A stretch of 64,000 nt of DNA from Chloranthus sessilifolius (GCA_021018995.1 CM037589.1:8571001-8635000), one strand, 5' to 3'. Numbered from the stretch's first letter, positions 24,962 through 37,863 are shown. A program made the numbers and translations. The notes: generated from the letters alone by a model not told the origin.

Positions 24962-26035
24962 AAATGCAGCCCCGCATCTTGGCCTGTTCCGCACTATGAA
25001 CACCTTTGATTTTTTGAACCATGAACCCCACGGAATTGCCATCTGAATCCTTGATGATGACTTGGGATTACCTAAATATGTATTGTTAATATTTTATTTT
25101 TTTTGGTTAGGTAACGGAGATATGCATTATTCGCGTGACCTCCGTGCAACTATGGCAAGAATATTGTGATATTAGGCCCACCAGCACATCACCGGGTCAT
25201 AATTCTATGCATGATTGTGTTGTTGAACATTTTCGACCATTTGGTCCAATGCTTTGAAATTAAAATGATCCCAATAAAAGCCTTGGGGCATATATTAGTT
25301 TTGAGATACTGACTTTTGACCGTCAGTTTTATATCATTATAACTCCATATTTTGCGAGGAAAATTTTCATTGCTAAATGTCATTGAAGGTTATTGATAAC
25401 GAAAACTTTTTTTTTTTATCGCCGTAGGTTAGCAATCTATAACTAGTCACTGAAAATGTAAAAAATTCATTGCTAAAAAATAAATTTTGTCATTATAAAA
25501 AAAGAGAAACAAATGAGATTTGACGACAAAATATTTTTGTCGCCAAATATGATGACATTTGGCGCAGAAATTAGTTCACCGCCATTCATTAACAAACAGC
25601 GACGAAACATTTTGTCTCTAAAGAATAAATTTTGTCGATCGCCTAAAAATATTGAAAAAATTTATCACTCTTTGGTGGTGAAATAAAGGATTTGTCAGAT
25701 TTTGTACCCGAATATTAACAGTGCTGAGACCACTCAAATGTTAACTCATTTGCTATGTTGATCATAGCTTGCCCCTTTGGAAAAACCATCGCTCCATCAC
25801 CTTTGGAACCCCAACTCAAAGGATGGGTGATATGCTGACCCAATGGGTCAAGTATGTGTGCCCAACTGACAGCCTTGAAATGATGGCGATTTCTACCCTC
25901 TGATTGATGGCCTCAAATGGACGGTTAACCAGAGCATGTAGGAAACTGTCCACATTGAGGTACAAAAAAATTCCTTAAGAGCACAAGTGGTGAAGTTTTA
26001 AAGGTCTGGAAACTTGGGCTATTGTTATTGTGCAG

Positions 26036-26380
26036 ATATATGTGTGCGGTTTGAGGCTTTGGACGACCAAAGGAGAGGAGCGTGAGGCAGCTAAGGAGGA
26101 GTTCATAGGGTACCTGAAGCTGTTGGAAGGGGAGCTCGGAGACAAAACTTATTTTGGAGGCGAATTGTTTGGATTGGCTGATATAGTGCTCATCGGTTTT
26201 GCTCCGTGGTTTTACACATATGAGACACATGCAAATTTCAGTACAGAGGAGGAGTGTCCCAAGCTGAGTGCTTGGATGAAAAGGTGTAAGGAGAGGGAGA
26301 GCGTCTCCAAAGCCCTTGTTGACCCACACAAAGTCCATGAATTTGTTGGTGGTTTGAAGAAGAGGTTTGGCATAGAGTAA
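26036..26380 (+). CDS. GSTU: Tau-class glutathione S-transferase, exon 2
   Basis: Encodes residues 106-219 and the TAA stop, in phase with exon 1. It begins IYVCGLRLWTTKGEE and continues through EFIGYLKLLEGELGD and TYFGGELFGLADIVLIGFAP, the all-helical C-terminal domain that forms the hydrophobic substrate pocket. It then reads SWF-like PWFYTYETHANFS, ECPKLSAWMKRC and a C-terminal KKRFGIE. The FGLADI segment contains the conserved N-capping region and aspartate of GST folding. All landmarks are in the expected order and spacing. There are no in-frame stops, so purifying selection is likely to be acting despite the 11-kb intron. A compact 3' region follows with AATAAA at 26657. Confidence 0.93.
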   Translation: MYVCGLRLWTTKGEEREAAKEEFIGYLKLLEGELGDKTYFGGELFGLADIVLIGFAPWFYTYETHANFSTEEECPKLSAWMKRCKERESVSKALVDPHKVHEFVGGLKKRFGIE

Positions 26381-26656
26381 AGATGGAGAAAGAAGTACAA
26401 ACTGATGGAGGCAGATGTTTGAATTTAGAATCTGTCTTTTCGCTTTATTTTGGTTATGATTATGGGTGTATCTGGTCTGTTGTAATGGTGCGTTAGGGCG
26501 TGGGTTATGGCAATTTTAGGTTGCTATTGCTATGCTCTATGGCCCTTTTTTGGGTTTATTTTTCCAGGCACGTATGTATTTTCCCTAGTCGTGTGTGATA
26601 GTAACCCTTTAGGGTGGGTTTTGGCAATATTATGGTCCTACCATCTTCTCTAGAGT

Positions 26657-26662
26657 AATAAA
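26657..26662 (+). terminator. Likely GST poly(A) signal
   Basis: AATAAA 277 bp after the GST stop codon, preceded by T/G-rich sequence (TTGGTTATGATTATG, TGTTGTAATGG), typical of plant 3' ends. Confidence 0.5.
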
Positions 26663-28646
26663 GACGTTGATTTTTGGCTTTGCTCTATGATGATTTTCTC
26701 CACTTCTTCTTTTTTTTGTTTTTTTCCTTCTGAGAGGATGCGATATTACATAGGAAACTGAGATGTAGCTTTTATGGAAAAGTTTCTCCGCCTAATAATC
26801 CCTAGGCAAGGGGCGACTCTCAGCACGGCTTGGATCTAAAGTTTAAGTTATGGAGAGAGAAGAGAGAGAGAGTCCCCAACCCCCAATTGAGAAAAGAGAA
26901 ATTTGCACTTTTAGCTCGGTGGCGAACTTTCACTTTCTGGAACGGTGGTGTCCCAAGATATCAAATGGTCATTCATTACTCTCTCTCTCTCTCTCTCTCT
27001 CTCATCCATAAGATAAGAGTTGTTGGTCGGTTCGGCAAGAATTTTCTTCCAAGAAGGGCAGGAAGGGCAACAAAGAAAACAAGTTCCTATTGGCTAAGTG
27101 GCGGAATCAATAAGTCACTTGAATGTTTGGTACTCAAGTCACTTTTTACAATGTGTCGCATGCGAAACATCTACATCTACGTGTCTGAAGGATGTGTCAT
27201 CATCTAAAAATTTTTAGTGTAAAAGATTGGAATGAAATGATCTCAACCATTTGATTCAAAGCTGGCAAACGTTATCTAAAATTAATGGCTATCATGTAAA
27301 GTTAACATACAGTTAACTAATTTTGCATTGAATTGCATTGAATTAATAAGGTAGATTATTTGTTGTTCCCATCTTTTGCAAATTCAAAAATTCATAGTGT
27401 TGGATCATATGGAACACAGATGATTACACACGGCATACCAAAGAGGAACCCAAGTATCAAGAGGGTTAGCAATCAGATCAATTAACGAATACTAACTCAA
27501 AATTTAAAAGGAGGGGCATGTATAGGTGAAAATGGGGGCAATTGCTTTTGAGATGGTGGGTTCCTGGGAGTGTAACTATATTTGCAACCAAAGGTACTTA
27601 TCCGTTCGACTCTACACCACTCCCAAAACTGAGTGACGTGAATGAGATGCTAAAGATATTTCTTTGTCTCAATCTTCGACACATTTAATCTTGAGATCAC
27701 GGCCTACATATCAAATGATTGAATGCTTATTCCACGTGGTGCATATCTGTGATCATAGTGCACCATTGTTTGCCATGATGATAGTCACTTTGGGGATATG
27801 TATCACATGTATACATCTAACCAGCTTATATGTGGGACATGATCCTAAGAGCTAATGTATGAAAGATTCGGACAAAAAATGACTGACGAATGTCATATGG
27901 CAGAAGGCCGCAATGCATGTCAGGGCAATCACTTATATCGCGCCGTGTCAATGCCCGTTGAATAGTCTGTTGTTTACCATCCATTCATTATAATTTTCCA
28001 AAAACGACCTCTATTATTTTATGGGATAGTGGTTCGTGAATGACATTTAAACACCAAATGGTATTTAAATCATTTTCCACTCTTAAAATGTCATTGTTTA
28101 TCTCACACCTTGAAGTGTGATTTATCATTGTACCAAGTGGCACACATCTATGATCATGCAAATTGTCCAAGTGGTAATCTATCATTGGAATATGTCTCAA
28201 TTAAAGGATCATACTTATAAGTGGAGGTAAACCATCCAATCAATGAACTTTAATATCAACAAACAAAATTAAAAATAATCGTTGATATTATAGTGCACAT
28301 ATAGGGTGGCTAGAATCTCTCAAAAAGTATTTTTTTTTATCCATAGCCCATCAATTAATAATATATCAATTTGTATGGATTTCTAAGATCGGAAGCCAAT
28401 ATATAGTATAAGATCGTTTATACACCATTTGGTGCTTAAATGATGGTGGCGAGAGTCGGTCCCTTATCTTATTAAGGCAATCAACATTGTATATGTGGAA
28501 ACTTCAAATTAATCGCAAGATTTTTTTATTACAAAAAATGTTGGCCCTTCTGATACTTTGTAAATCACAAAACGACAGAGGGCCATAGGCAATGATGTGC
28601 GCATAGTACGACCCTAAAAAAACCCATATGAGCTAAAAAGATTAAT
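26663..28646. other. Intergenic, nothing recognised
   Basis: Holds a CT microsatellite (26979-27003), but no convincing gene or element ends. A 125-codon open frame at 26830-27207 spans the microsatellite and has no recognisable motif, so it is not annotated as a gene. Confidence 0.6.
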
Positions 28647-28757
28647 GGGAAATTTACACTTTTGGCTTTATAAGTTTGCGTATTTATAAAAACGGTTTTA
28701 TAGTTTCAATCCTTGCATAGCAGGCCAGCTCCAAGCTTAGCCAGTTTCACGTTTCCC
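28647..28757 (+). repeat. Left terminal inverted repeat of the MULE
   Basis: Starts GGGAAATTTACAC and is complementary to 46722-46830. Related terminal sequences occur at 11640-11750 and at both ends of the 62.8-kb element. Confidence 0.85.
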
Positions 28758-28963
28758 TTAGTATATATATATATATATATATGCTTCTCTATGCTTATTT
28801 GCCCTTTTTAACACTTATTCTTGGATTGCGATTTCGAGATTCAACTACAGTTGATATAACTCAGAGAACTACAACAGGCTAAGTATGATATCGAGTATAT
28901 TATCTTTGTAAGATATTAATTTCCCTTCTTTTTTAACATATAATAGGTAGACCAAGTTAGGTA

Positions 28964-29108
28964 AGATATCAGTCGATATCTTAGGATATCGGACACTATC
29001 TTAAGATATCGGTCGATATCTTAGGATAGCGGCTGATATCCTAAAATATTGATCGATATTTTAAGATAGCGGCCGATATCCTAAGATATCGACCGATATC
29101 CTAGGATG
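28964..29108. repeat. Dyad array B (20-bp units)
   Basis: About seven consecutive 20-bp units of the type GATATCTTAGGATATCGGTC. Each unit has one dyad at YTWRG (CTTAAG-like) and a second at CGGTCGA/CGGCCG, 10 bp apart. It sits about 100 bp upstream of the transposase start codon. Confidence 0.9.
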
Positions 29109-31232
29109 GCCTTTCAACCAACCAATTTTCATTTTTTAATATTATTTCTCTAAGTCCAGTATTAACCTTTTAACCAACCAATTTTCATTTTGTAAATATT
29201 ATAGATTGAAATGGATGTTCCCCTTCTTTGCCATTTTGATTTCGTCCGTGTGAGAGATAATACCTACAATGGAGGACATTGAAGGATTGTCACTGTCACG
29301 GAGAACATATCATTTGATGAGTTTATAGAGAAAATATACAAGGTCAGTAGGATACGACCGGAAGAACATTTTATTACACTAACGGTTTCATTACGCATAG
29401 GGAATGAGCTTGTGTTTGTCGAATTATCTGACTTTGATGATCTTACAAACTTATTCAGAGCATATCGTATTGGTGATGGTGTGATAAATATTTATATCGA
29501 AAAATCATTAGTCACTACTGTAGCAGAAATATTACCGTCTTTAGAAGCATTTCAACCGTTCCAGGAAACAAACGAAGATGATGATGGTGTGAGAATAGAA
29601 TATTTGATTGAAAATCAAGAAATACGGTTTGAAGAGGAGAACATCGCTACACCGATGATAGTCGACAATGATAGAAATATGAATATAGGATTTCACCTCT
29701 ACCGTAGACCTCTGGAACAACCCTCTTCAGACATTCCAATGAGTGAAGGCGATGAAGATCTAGGATATTGTCATCAAATGAATCCGATGCATGATACATC
29801 TCAGTTCAACTTCGATTCGATAAATCAGTGAGAAACGTTTTTAGTCGGCCTTAGTCCATATCAATGGCCTTCTGAACCACTAGCTTCAGAACCAACGATA
29901 ATCGAGCCTTCAACATAACAGCGTACATTAAACATTCCCGCATCAGCCAACATCACTCCAAACAACTGCACATCAACCAAACGTACATCGACGGGCTCAA
30001 TCCCAATCATGTAATAACCATCCAGTTGATGACGGTGATAGTGATCCTGAAAATAATGAAGCATCGCCGTCTCCCACTTCGCGTGTTCATACTAATAGGG
30101 GAATTGATCAACCTCTGGTAGACGAAGACTATCAGCTTAATGACTTGGAAGGAGAATATATGGATTCGGATGATAAGGAACTGTATGAAGGGGGACCAAT
30201 TACCATTGGTCAGACATTTAGAAATAAGAAATTCTTTCAGAAAGCTCTTAAAGAATTTACAATGGCAAATAATTTTCAGATTAAACCAATAAAAATCAGT
30301 CATCTTTGAGTTACAGCGAGTTGTGTTAAAGTAGGATGTGTTTGGCGAATGCATGCATCGAAATTAGTAAGTGTAGACAAATTTGCTATAAAAACTTTCC
30401 ACCCGGAACATATGTGCGGAATGCTAACTTTCGGAAGCGGATATCGCCAATGTACGACATGGTGGATAACTTCATTCGTGAGAGATAAGCTATTAAAGGG
30501 CTTTGACGAGACTCCTGCTTCAATAATTTTTTATATTAAAAAAAATATGGTATAACAGTAGGTTACTGGAAAGCATGGAGGGGAAAAGAAATGGCGTTGA
30601 ATGACATCCGAGGTAGCTGGAAGGAGCAATTTAAGATGTTACCGTCATATGTCGCCGAATTACAGCGGGACGATCCAGACGTACAGACCGAATTATGTCT
30701 CGAGCCTGAAAATATATTTCAGAAATTCTTCGTGGCATTCGGACTTTGCATTCGAAACTTTCGTAATACTTTACGAAGAATAATTACGGTAGATGGAACG
30801 CATTTGCGCGGACAATACAAGGAAGTGTTGTTAATAGCTATGGGGATAGACGGGAATAGACATTTATTCCCTATAGCGTTCGACATTGTACCGAAAGAAA
30901 ATGAAAATCATTAGACATGGTTCCTTGATCTATTAGGGAGACTTGTAATCGATGACTTTGAAGAGCAGTTTGTATTGATATCAGACAGAAAGGTTTGATG
31001 GAAGCTATGAAAAAAAAAATTCTAACACCTTTCACAGCTACTATATGCGACACCTAGCTCTAAATCTGTTTGATACATATAAGGATACAATCTCTAGACC
31101 GCTTTTCTGGATTGCTGCCCGTGTATTTTTGAAAGCAAAATTTAAAAGAATTATGCGAAAAATAAAAGATGACGCCCCCCTCGGAATGTACAACATGGAT
31201 TAAAGAAATTGGTGATCATTTCTGGGTGCGCA

Positions 31233-33035
31233 TGATGTGGTATTTTTAATGTATGTTTTACTCGCAAGTGGACGAATCAGTTTGTATATAGTGGGTGCGG
31301 AGTACGAGATCGTTCCTACGAGGACTAATGTTGAATACCTAAAAGAGACAAGCAATTCTAGAAATCTATTAAGATCTAACAGTATTATACCAATTTTATG
31401 ATTTAAGCGGTTGATGGTAATTAATGACTACAAACTAAAATTCAATTGATGATTCACAAATAAAAGTGAAGATGATGATAAAGATGAAGATACTAAATCC
31501 TCCCATCTTTGGTCCGTTCCTCCTATAATATAAATCTAAGGATTAAATTATGAGATATTTCATTGGTAACAAACATCTTTTATGGAAGATCAATGGTCAA
31601 CACCCTAATAAGTTCCACGTTGCATCCCTGCAATCAGGACTTAGATGATTTTCATATATAGATCTGGGATCAAGGGCACGGCTAGGCATGCATGATCTCA
31701 GGTTCAAATAAAAATCATCCCCAAAGTGGGTGAAAATTCCAACAAGAATACCACTTACAAATCTGAAATCAAGGGCATGGCTCTATTAATTTTATTCTAA
31801 GATAAAATTACCATTACGTAACCAAGATCCGTGGCATGGCTCAAGACACTCGATCCCAGAACATAATCGTAATTAGATCCATACGATAAAAGCAAAAAGA
31901 CCATAACAATGATTGGGTAAAATTACCGTCACAGATCTGAGATCCCGGGCATGACTCGGCACACGCGATCCCGATTAGTGGCGGGGATTTCATCCATTTA
32001 TGATAGCACAACAACCATAAAAATAAAATCTCATATTTTAATCCTTAATTTATATTATTAAAAGTACATCCCTCGGATGGGAATTATTAGATCCCCATCC
32101 CTATAAATTTAGCCACACATATTGTAAGTAAATGACATAAATAAATAAAGACGGGAAAATAACATTAATTAAAATTACCTCAAACTTCAAAATAAATTAC
32201 GTTGATCCACACGGATGATAATCTTCAGAAACGAAACAAATGCAGAAATAAACTTTGAACAAAATTTATGAACTGAATACTGAAAAATTAAAGAACAAAG
32301 CTCTCAAAAAGAATAATAAAATTTCTCTATTTCTATGTCTAATTATGAAAAACAATGGCTAAAGTTAAGAACACTAAAAACTAAAACTCTCTAAAAAAAA
32401 CTCTAATTCTAATCTCCTACGTTATTCTAATGCTGAAAAAGATCTCCTCCCCGAAGTGTTTGAGTCGCTTTAAATAGAACCCGTCGCGCGGAGGTTTCCT
32501 AAGCCAACTTTTTAGGGTCGATTAATCGACCAATAGGTGTCGATGCATCGAGCCGACAAGAAATCCAAAAAATCACGTTTCTAGTGTCAGATTCGTGTCA
32601 GACTGAAACTCTGGCTCGATTAATCGACCTGTAGGGTCGATGCACCGACCCCAGAAATCCGTGAAAATCAGCACTTTCTTATGGTTCAGACACTGCTTCA
32701 GTATTTCGGCCATAACTTTCTGTCCTGAACTCGGATTGAGACGATTCTTGCGCCGTTGGAAGGCTGACGAAAAGATCTACAACTTTCATGTTTTGACAAT
32801 TTTGTAATTCGGCCATCTTGAAGGTCCAAATTTAGCCGCAAGTCGTACCAAGTTCTTGATTACCCGAAGTTGCAGTGTTTTGGCATTATATTCAGAATTC
32901 TTGTACTGTTTTCTATACTTGGCTTGTATTTACCTGAAACACTTCAAATCTAATCAATCTCATCATATAGCCTTTATAGGATAGCTAAATATAGGTATTT
33001 AGGGGTGAAATATCCTCATTTTTCGGTACTCATCA
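31233..33035 (-). repeat. 3' LTR of the nested element
   Basis: It holds two palindrome pairs (about 32518-32552 and 32615-32650) and a TATA-like TATTTAAAG on the minus strand near 32470. It also has four imperfect GATCTGRGATC / GGGCATGGCTCGGCACAC blocks (about 31665-31970). One block has lost sequence relative to the 5' LTR (near 31785). Confidence 0.9.
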
Positions 33036-33060
33036 TACCCCCAAACCTACACTTTGCTAG
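33036..33060 (-). other. Polypurine tract of the nested element
   Basis: The minus strand reads GTGTAGGTTTGGGGGTA directly before the 3' LTR. The same motif precedes LTR A (641-653). Confidence 0.75.
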
Positions 33061-35096
33061 TCCTCGAGCAAAGCAAACTAAAGAAAATAAAGCCACTTTC
33101 GTAGGGAACACGATTGCACTTAGCATGTGCAACAAGCCTTTAAACCCCTAGGTGATCCTAGTGGAGGAGTTGTGTCTCCTGAGGGTTTACAGTGAAGTTA
33201 CCCACAAACTTCAATATATTTTTGAAATCATCGATAAAATTGAATTTTCAAAACATGATTTTGATAACATATATACCATTCAAAAACAAAAATCATTAAT
33301 CAATTCAACATGCGAATCCTCAATTTTTAAATAACAATGTTATACTAATCATACTCATATCCATTCAAATTAGTCTAATGCTCAAATCATTAGATAGCTC
33401 ATCTATTCATGCCTAAACGTGAAGTGTGTGCATAACCAAACCAAAATTCATTCATCTCAGAACTAATTCAAACGGAAAACCGTTGGATCTGTTGTTTTGA
33501 CTCAATCCTCACTTTAGGTATATTCTCAAAATATAAAGACACCGATAATGGATAAGTTTTCGCACATATGTGAGAGGTCAATACAAAGCAAATAAAAAGG
33601 TCTCACATGATAAATGAAACACGATGCAATCAATGAATAAAAATAAATCTCATAAGAAGATACTTGTATATCCTAAGCATGTCATATCAAGTGTCATAAG
33701 TATCACATATTTACTCTCCACAAGGCAGTTACTAATACAAGATCAGATCATGAAGGTCTTTTTAGGGTTGTAATGGGGGCTTACGAAAGGGTAAGAAAGA
33801 ATTGGAAGTTGGGATTCAAAGTTTCTGAGAAATTAGAAAAGAAACAACTTTTTTTTTTGTTATTTTTTATTTCTCTTCTTTTTCTTTTCTAATCTCTCAC
33901 TATTTTTCTCAATTTTTTCTATTTTTCTCAACTCACTTTTTCTCTTGAATTTCCTTTTCTTGACGCACCTCAGATTTTTCATTCTTTTTCACAATTTTCT
34001 TTTTCTTTTTTCTCTCCCCTTTTTCTTTTTATTTTTGCCATACACTCTCAGTAAACACCACAACTCAGTATCTCTCCACTTACTCTCTTTTCGTTCACTC
34101 TCATCCCTCGTTCCTAATTTCTCGTAAATAAGAAGGGTAAAGTGAATTTTTTGGTGAAGGGTTAAAGGTTAACGTGGCTTATCAAAGAATGTATAAAAGT
34201 AAATTTTCAATAGGCTCAAAGGGGTACTAGAAAGATAAATTTATTTGAGGTGGGGCATTTTAAGCACAAACGAGCCAAAGATGGCCTTCAATCATATCCT
34301 TAAAAGATAGTAACTTTGCCTATTTGTCTTGAGTAAATATACAGTACATTCTAACATAATGATATAAATTTGATTTCATGCAAAGTCACAAGTCAAAATG
34401 AAGTGTATGAGATTATGCAAAATAAGTCGTATTCAAAGAAAACTCCGAGTTTATATATTCACTCATCAATGACGGGAAATTAGCTCTAAAGCTCACTGGG
34501 TTTAGTCTCCACTAAGAACCTAAGATTCAACATTCAAAATAGTTCATCGATTTCTAAGTCTTAGCTTGGTATCAGTGTAAAAATTCTAAGCATGAATATC
34601 AAAATTATCCACAACATATCACATTAAGCTTCATCATCTTAGATACAAGTAATCAAAATATGACACTAGTATTCTTAAAATTAAATTCACATGCATCATC
34701 AACTAAAGTTTGAAAACAATCGTAAAATAATGTGCATGATGACTTCAAAAATAACAAAAAAATTTTTTTTTTTTTTTTTTTTTCAAATAAAACAAATAAA
34801 TGACGTAAAATATTTAACCATACCCCCAAACCTAAAGATGGCAATGTCCTCATTGACTGAAAGAAGTAGCGCACCCCCAAACCTGTTTTGAAAAAAAATA
34901 CCTCAACACAAAGATCAGGTGCAGAGAATATGTGCATCAAATCGGAACATAAAAAAAAAAATATTGAAGGGAATATGGTTACACTATTAAGGGAATTAAA
35001 AACAATCTAAACTAAATACAATAAAACAAAAAGGAACGAAAAAAAACTAATAAATCCTAAAACCTAAATCCTAAACTAAACATGAATCCAACTCTG
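33061..35096 (-). other. Non-coding 3' region of the nested element
   Basis: No protein frame. It contains a TTTTTCTTTT-rich block (33850-34090), a second purine-rich site (AGGTTTGGGGGTATGG on the minus strand near 34820), and the 33060-33720 segment shared with element A. A large untranslated segment here is usual in non-autonomous LTR elements. Confidence 0.6.
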
Positions 35097-35501
35097 TTAA
35101 TCATTGGCCGGCGGACCCATCCACCTCGGGTCACTTAAATTGATATTCTTAGGCACAGGGAACAATTTCACCCAAAGATCAAGGGGGAATGGATGAGACA
35201 CCGCCGATTGTATGGATGGAGGTGGGGAGGCAAAAGTAGGAGATGAAGATGGGGGAGACGGTGACGGCATCACATCAATTATCTCGATATCAGTATTGAC
35301 GCACGGTGTAGGAGATATGGAGCAATTTACCTTTTTTCGAGATGGCTCTCCCCAGGAAGGAATGATCATCGGATCAAGGTCGATGATTTCAACATTATTT
35401 GGCACAAAAGGGACCGTCCGATGAGAGCGGCGCTCCCGCTTTTTAGCAGTCCCCTCCATCTTTGATAATCGGGCTCTGGTAAGATATAATCGTCGGGCCA
35501 T
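35097..35501 (-). CDS. Unknown 134-residue frame of the nested element
   Basis: Open frame starting MARRLYLTRARLSKMEG. It has a basic N-terminus (KKRERRSHR, a possible nuclear localisation signal), two NxEIIDxxP-like segments (VEIIDLDPM, IEIIDVMPSP) that resemble SUMO-interaction motifs, and a Pro/Ser-rich middle (SPSPPSSSPTF). It ends in FPVPKNINLSDPRWMGPPAND. It is not recognised; it lies last in the element, before the polypurine tract, on the same strand as the other frames. Confidence 0.45.
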   Translation of the reverse strand: MARRLYLTRARLSKMEGTAKKRERRSHRTVPFVPNNVEIIDLDPMIIPSWGEPSRKKVNCSISPTPCVNTDIEIIDVMPSPSPPSSSPTFASPPPSIQSAVSHPFPLDLWVKLFPVPKNINLSDPRWMGPPAND

Positions 35502-36138
35502 GAGAAAGATTGTGCAGAGTTAATGAAACGTGAGCCTAAAGGTGAATATAAATGGAAAAATATAGAGTTGGAGTAGGAGTGCAAAGCGGTGTCCTGCAGA
35601 GAAGAAACAATGAAAAGTGTGGCAGTACGTCTAAGGGAGTCCATATACGTGAGAAAAGTGGCAAATCAGAGTTCCACTAGGAGTGCCGCCGAAAGAAAAA
35701 AAACAAAAAACAAAAAAAACAGAAAACGGTGGGGGCGATTAATCGACCTTGGGAAGGTCGATGCATCGACCCCTAGGGGGTCGATTAATCGACCTTGGGG
35801 TCGATGCATCGACCACCTAAAATATATATATATTTTTTTTTTATTCGCAAACTTTGGGTCGATTAATCGAGTATAACCCTCGATTAATCGACACCATCTT
35901 GGCAGAGAGTTGAAATTTGTGCAAAAAATGACATTTTAATGGTGCTTTTCAGCTACTCTAAAGGCAACAGGTAATTTGCAAAATTATGACAATCCCACAC
36001 AGATTAGAAAACACACTTTTTCATTGATAAAGACGATGATTACATGGACACTTCTGATTTGACTCCTAAAATAAACAGCCTAAACAAAAGAAAGAAAAAT
36101 AACACAAAACGAAAAATCTTAATCTTAGACTAATCAAA

Positions 36139-37257
36139 CTAATCATCTCCATCCTCCTCGGCCTGGCGGGCCCTGGCACGCATCTCATCATAACTATCAG
36201 GCCACATGCGCTGCCCGATCTGATGGAGGAAGGAACGATCATAGTGGCTACGGCGCAGGAGTGCACCATGATGTCGCTGCTGCTCCTCTTGCAAAGAGGT
36301 AATTTGGGCTTGGAGCGAACCAAGCGACACACCCTCCTCGGGTCCTTGATCAGGTGCATGTTGATCATCTTGACGGATGCGACGACGCTGGCATGGGGGA
36401 GCCGGTGCATCAGCATGGGCATCAGGGACATTTCCCAAGAGACGCATACTGCGGTTCCACTGGGTTGCACCATATCGATAGAAAGCAAGGTCCCCGATAT
36501 CATCATCCCGGTAGAACGGGAAACGAAGAAAATTAAGCAACTTCATAACATAATGGGGGAAGTAGACCAACGGGGCTTCACCAGTGGTAGGTTTAGCGAG
36601 TTCGTCATGGCATCGCCACATGCCATCATGAATGATCTTGGGCACGTTGATCCATGAATTGCGGTGGGCCCCATAAAGTGCTTGAACCCGATCACCGGTG
36701 CGCTCAGAAACGTGGCCACGGGGACAAAGATTGCTACTGACCACACTATCCCAAAACAAAAGCGGGCGCGGCAACGCCGACCGCCTAGTGGCGATCCCTG
36801 AAGAAAATATGCCGCGGCACATCTCGTTGATTATATCCTCCTGAGACTCGTCGAGTTCCTCACCCAAAATGTGATTGTGAGGGCGCTCGCACGAAACATT
36901 AAAGACCTCCGCAATGGTGTGCGGAAAAATCGGGCGCGACCACCCATCAATTGTAACAGTGAAGTGGGCGGCGACTTGATTCTCGATGGAGGCGGGCACC
37001 CATGCCATATTCTGATAGAATAACCGAACAACGCGTTCGGACACTTTGATCACGGGTGGAGTGAGGAGAAAATGGGCATTGAGAGCCATCGCATAGGCGA
37101 GGGAAACGGCGCAGATAGGCAGTGCTTGAAAAGCCGCGAGATCAAAAACATATTCGGAACACAGGTCGCGGGTCGCGAAGCGACCACTTGGCTGATCACG
37201 TGGATGACCAGCAGGGCGTTGTACAAGTCTTTGCGGCGCGGCAGAGGTCGAAGCCAT
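36139..37257 (-). CDS. Athila ORF1-type / putative plant transposon protein, 372 residues
   Basis: Uninterrupted frame starting MASTSAAPQRLVQRPAGHP. The middle carries VVRLFYQNMAWVPAS (about residue 90), then HFTVTIDGWSRPIFPHTIAE and VFNVSCERPHNHILGEELDE. This is the layout of the putative plant transposon protein domain found in Athila-like elements (recognised by pattern, not by search). It continues with VSERTGDRVQALYGAHR and YVMKLLNFLRFPF. The C-terminus is basic then acidic, with a Gln-rich helical stretch (SLQAQITSLQEEQQRHHG) likely to form a coiled coil. Its biochemical role is not known; a structural, gag-like role is an inference. It stands alone between palindrome clusters. An intact frame in an element without pol suggests recent activity or selection for function in trans. 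Confidence 0.65.
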   Translation of the reverse strand: MASTSAAPQRLVQRPAGHPRDQPSGRFATRDLCSEYVFDLAAFQALPICAVSLAYAMALNAHFLLTPPVIKVSERVVRLFYQNMAWVPASIENQVAAHFTVTIDGWSRPIFPHTIAEVFNVSCERPHNHILGEELDESQEDIINEMCRGIFSSGIATRRSALPRPLLFWDSVVSSNLCPRGHVSERTGDRVQALYGAHRNSWINVPKIIHDGMWRCHDELAKPTTGEAPLVYFPHYVMKLLNFLRFPFYRDDDIGDLAFYRYGATQWNRSMRLLGNVPDAHADAPAPPCQRRRIRQDDQHAPDQGPEEGVSLGSLQAQITSLQEEQQRHHGALLRRSHYDRSFLHQIGQRMWPDSYDEMRARARQAEEDGDD

Positions 37258-37829
37258 GATTGCACTGTCGGAGGCAGTAAGAAAAAACAGGATACTAACT
37301 CAATGAAAGACGTAGTGAGACTGCTCCATTTAAATAGGCGCAAAGGCGCCTCTCGGGACGGACACACGCAAAATAATCGATTAATCGACAAAAGGGTCGA
37401 TTAATCGACTCCATTGAAAACGGGCGCGTCAGTAATCCCGACGCATGGAAACACGCAACGTCTTTAAGTGAAAAGACGCAACGTCCGGAAGTGGAAAAAT
37501 CGATTAATCGACGCACTTCATCGATTAATCGACAGAAATCGAGGCAAATAAAAACCAAAAACGCACGTCCCGAAAGAAAAGTCGATTAATCGATCCATAA
37601 AGAGTCGATTAATCGACACCAAATAAAACAAAAACGGATAGACTTTCAAAACAGCACAATTTTCAAAATGTGCAGTCGATGCATCGACTCAAGGAGTCGA
37701 TTAATCGACTAAAGAAAAAGTCAAAACCGCCATAAATGCAGTGTCCTTGAAAAAAGGACACTGCATTAAAGACTCTCGATTAATCGACCAAAAGAGTCGA
37801 TTAATCGAGCATAAAGGGGTCGATGCATC

Positions 37830-37863
<34 letters not shown>

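Larger units (their letters stand above)
20075..24966 (-). mobile_element. Full-length Copia LTR retrotransposon
   Basis: 4,882-bp element (20080-24961) between perfect 5-bp duplications AAATG (20075-20079, 24962-24966). LTRs are 20080-20492 (413 bp) and 24551-24961 (411 bp), both TGTTGGATTACACC...TAATTCTAACA and differing at only a modest number of sites, so the insertion is fairly recent. On the minus strand the primer-binding site is TGGTATCAAAGC just inside the 5' LTR, and the polypurine tract AAGGGGGGC (20493-20501) precedes the 3' LTR. It is inserted antisense in the GST intron. Small frame breaks make it non-autonomous. Confidence 0.95.

Noticed and set aside
26830-27207. 125-codon frame after the GST gene
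   Set aside because: It spans a CT microsatellite, and no conserved motif or supporting promoter is visible.
36223-36657. 144-codon frame on the plus strand within 36-37 kb
   Set aside because: It is antisense to the intact 372-codon Athila-type frame and has no family pattern.
37072-37404. 110-codon plus-strand frame
   Set aside because: Antisense shadow of the N-terminus of the Athila-type frame plus the palindrome cluster.
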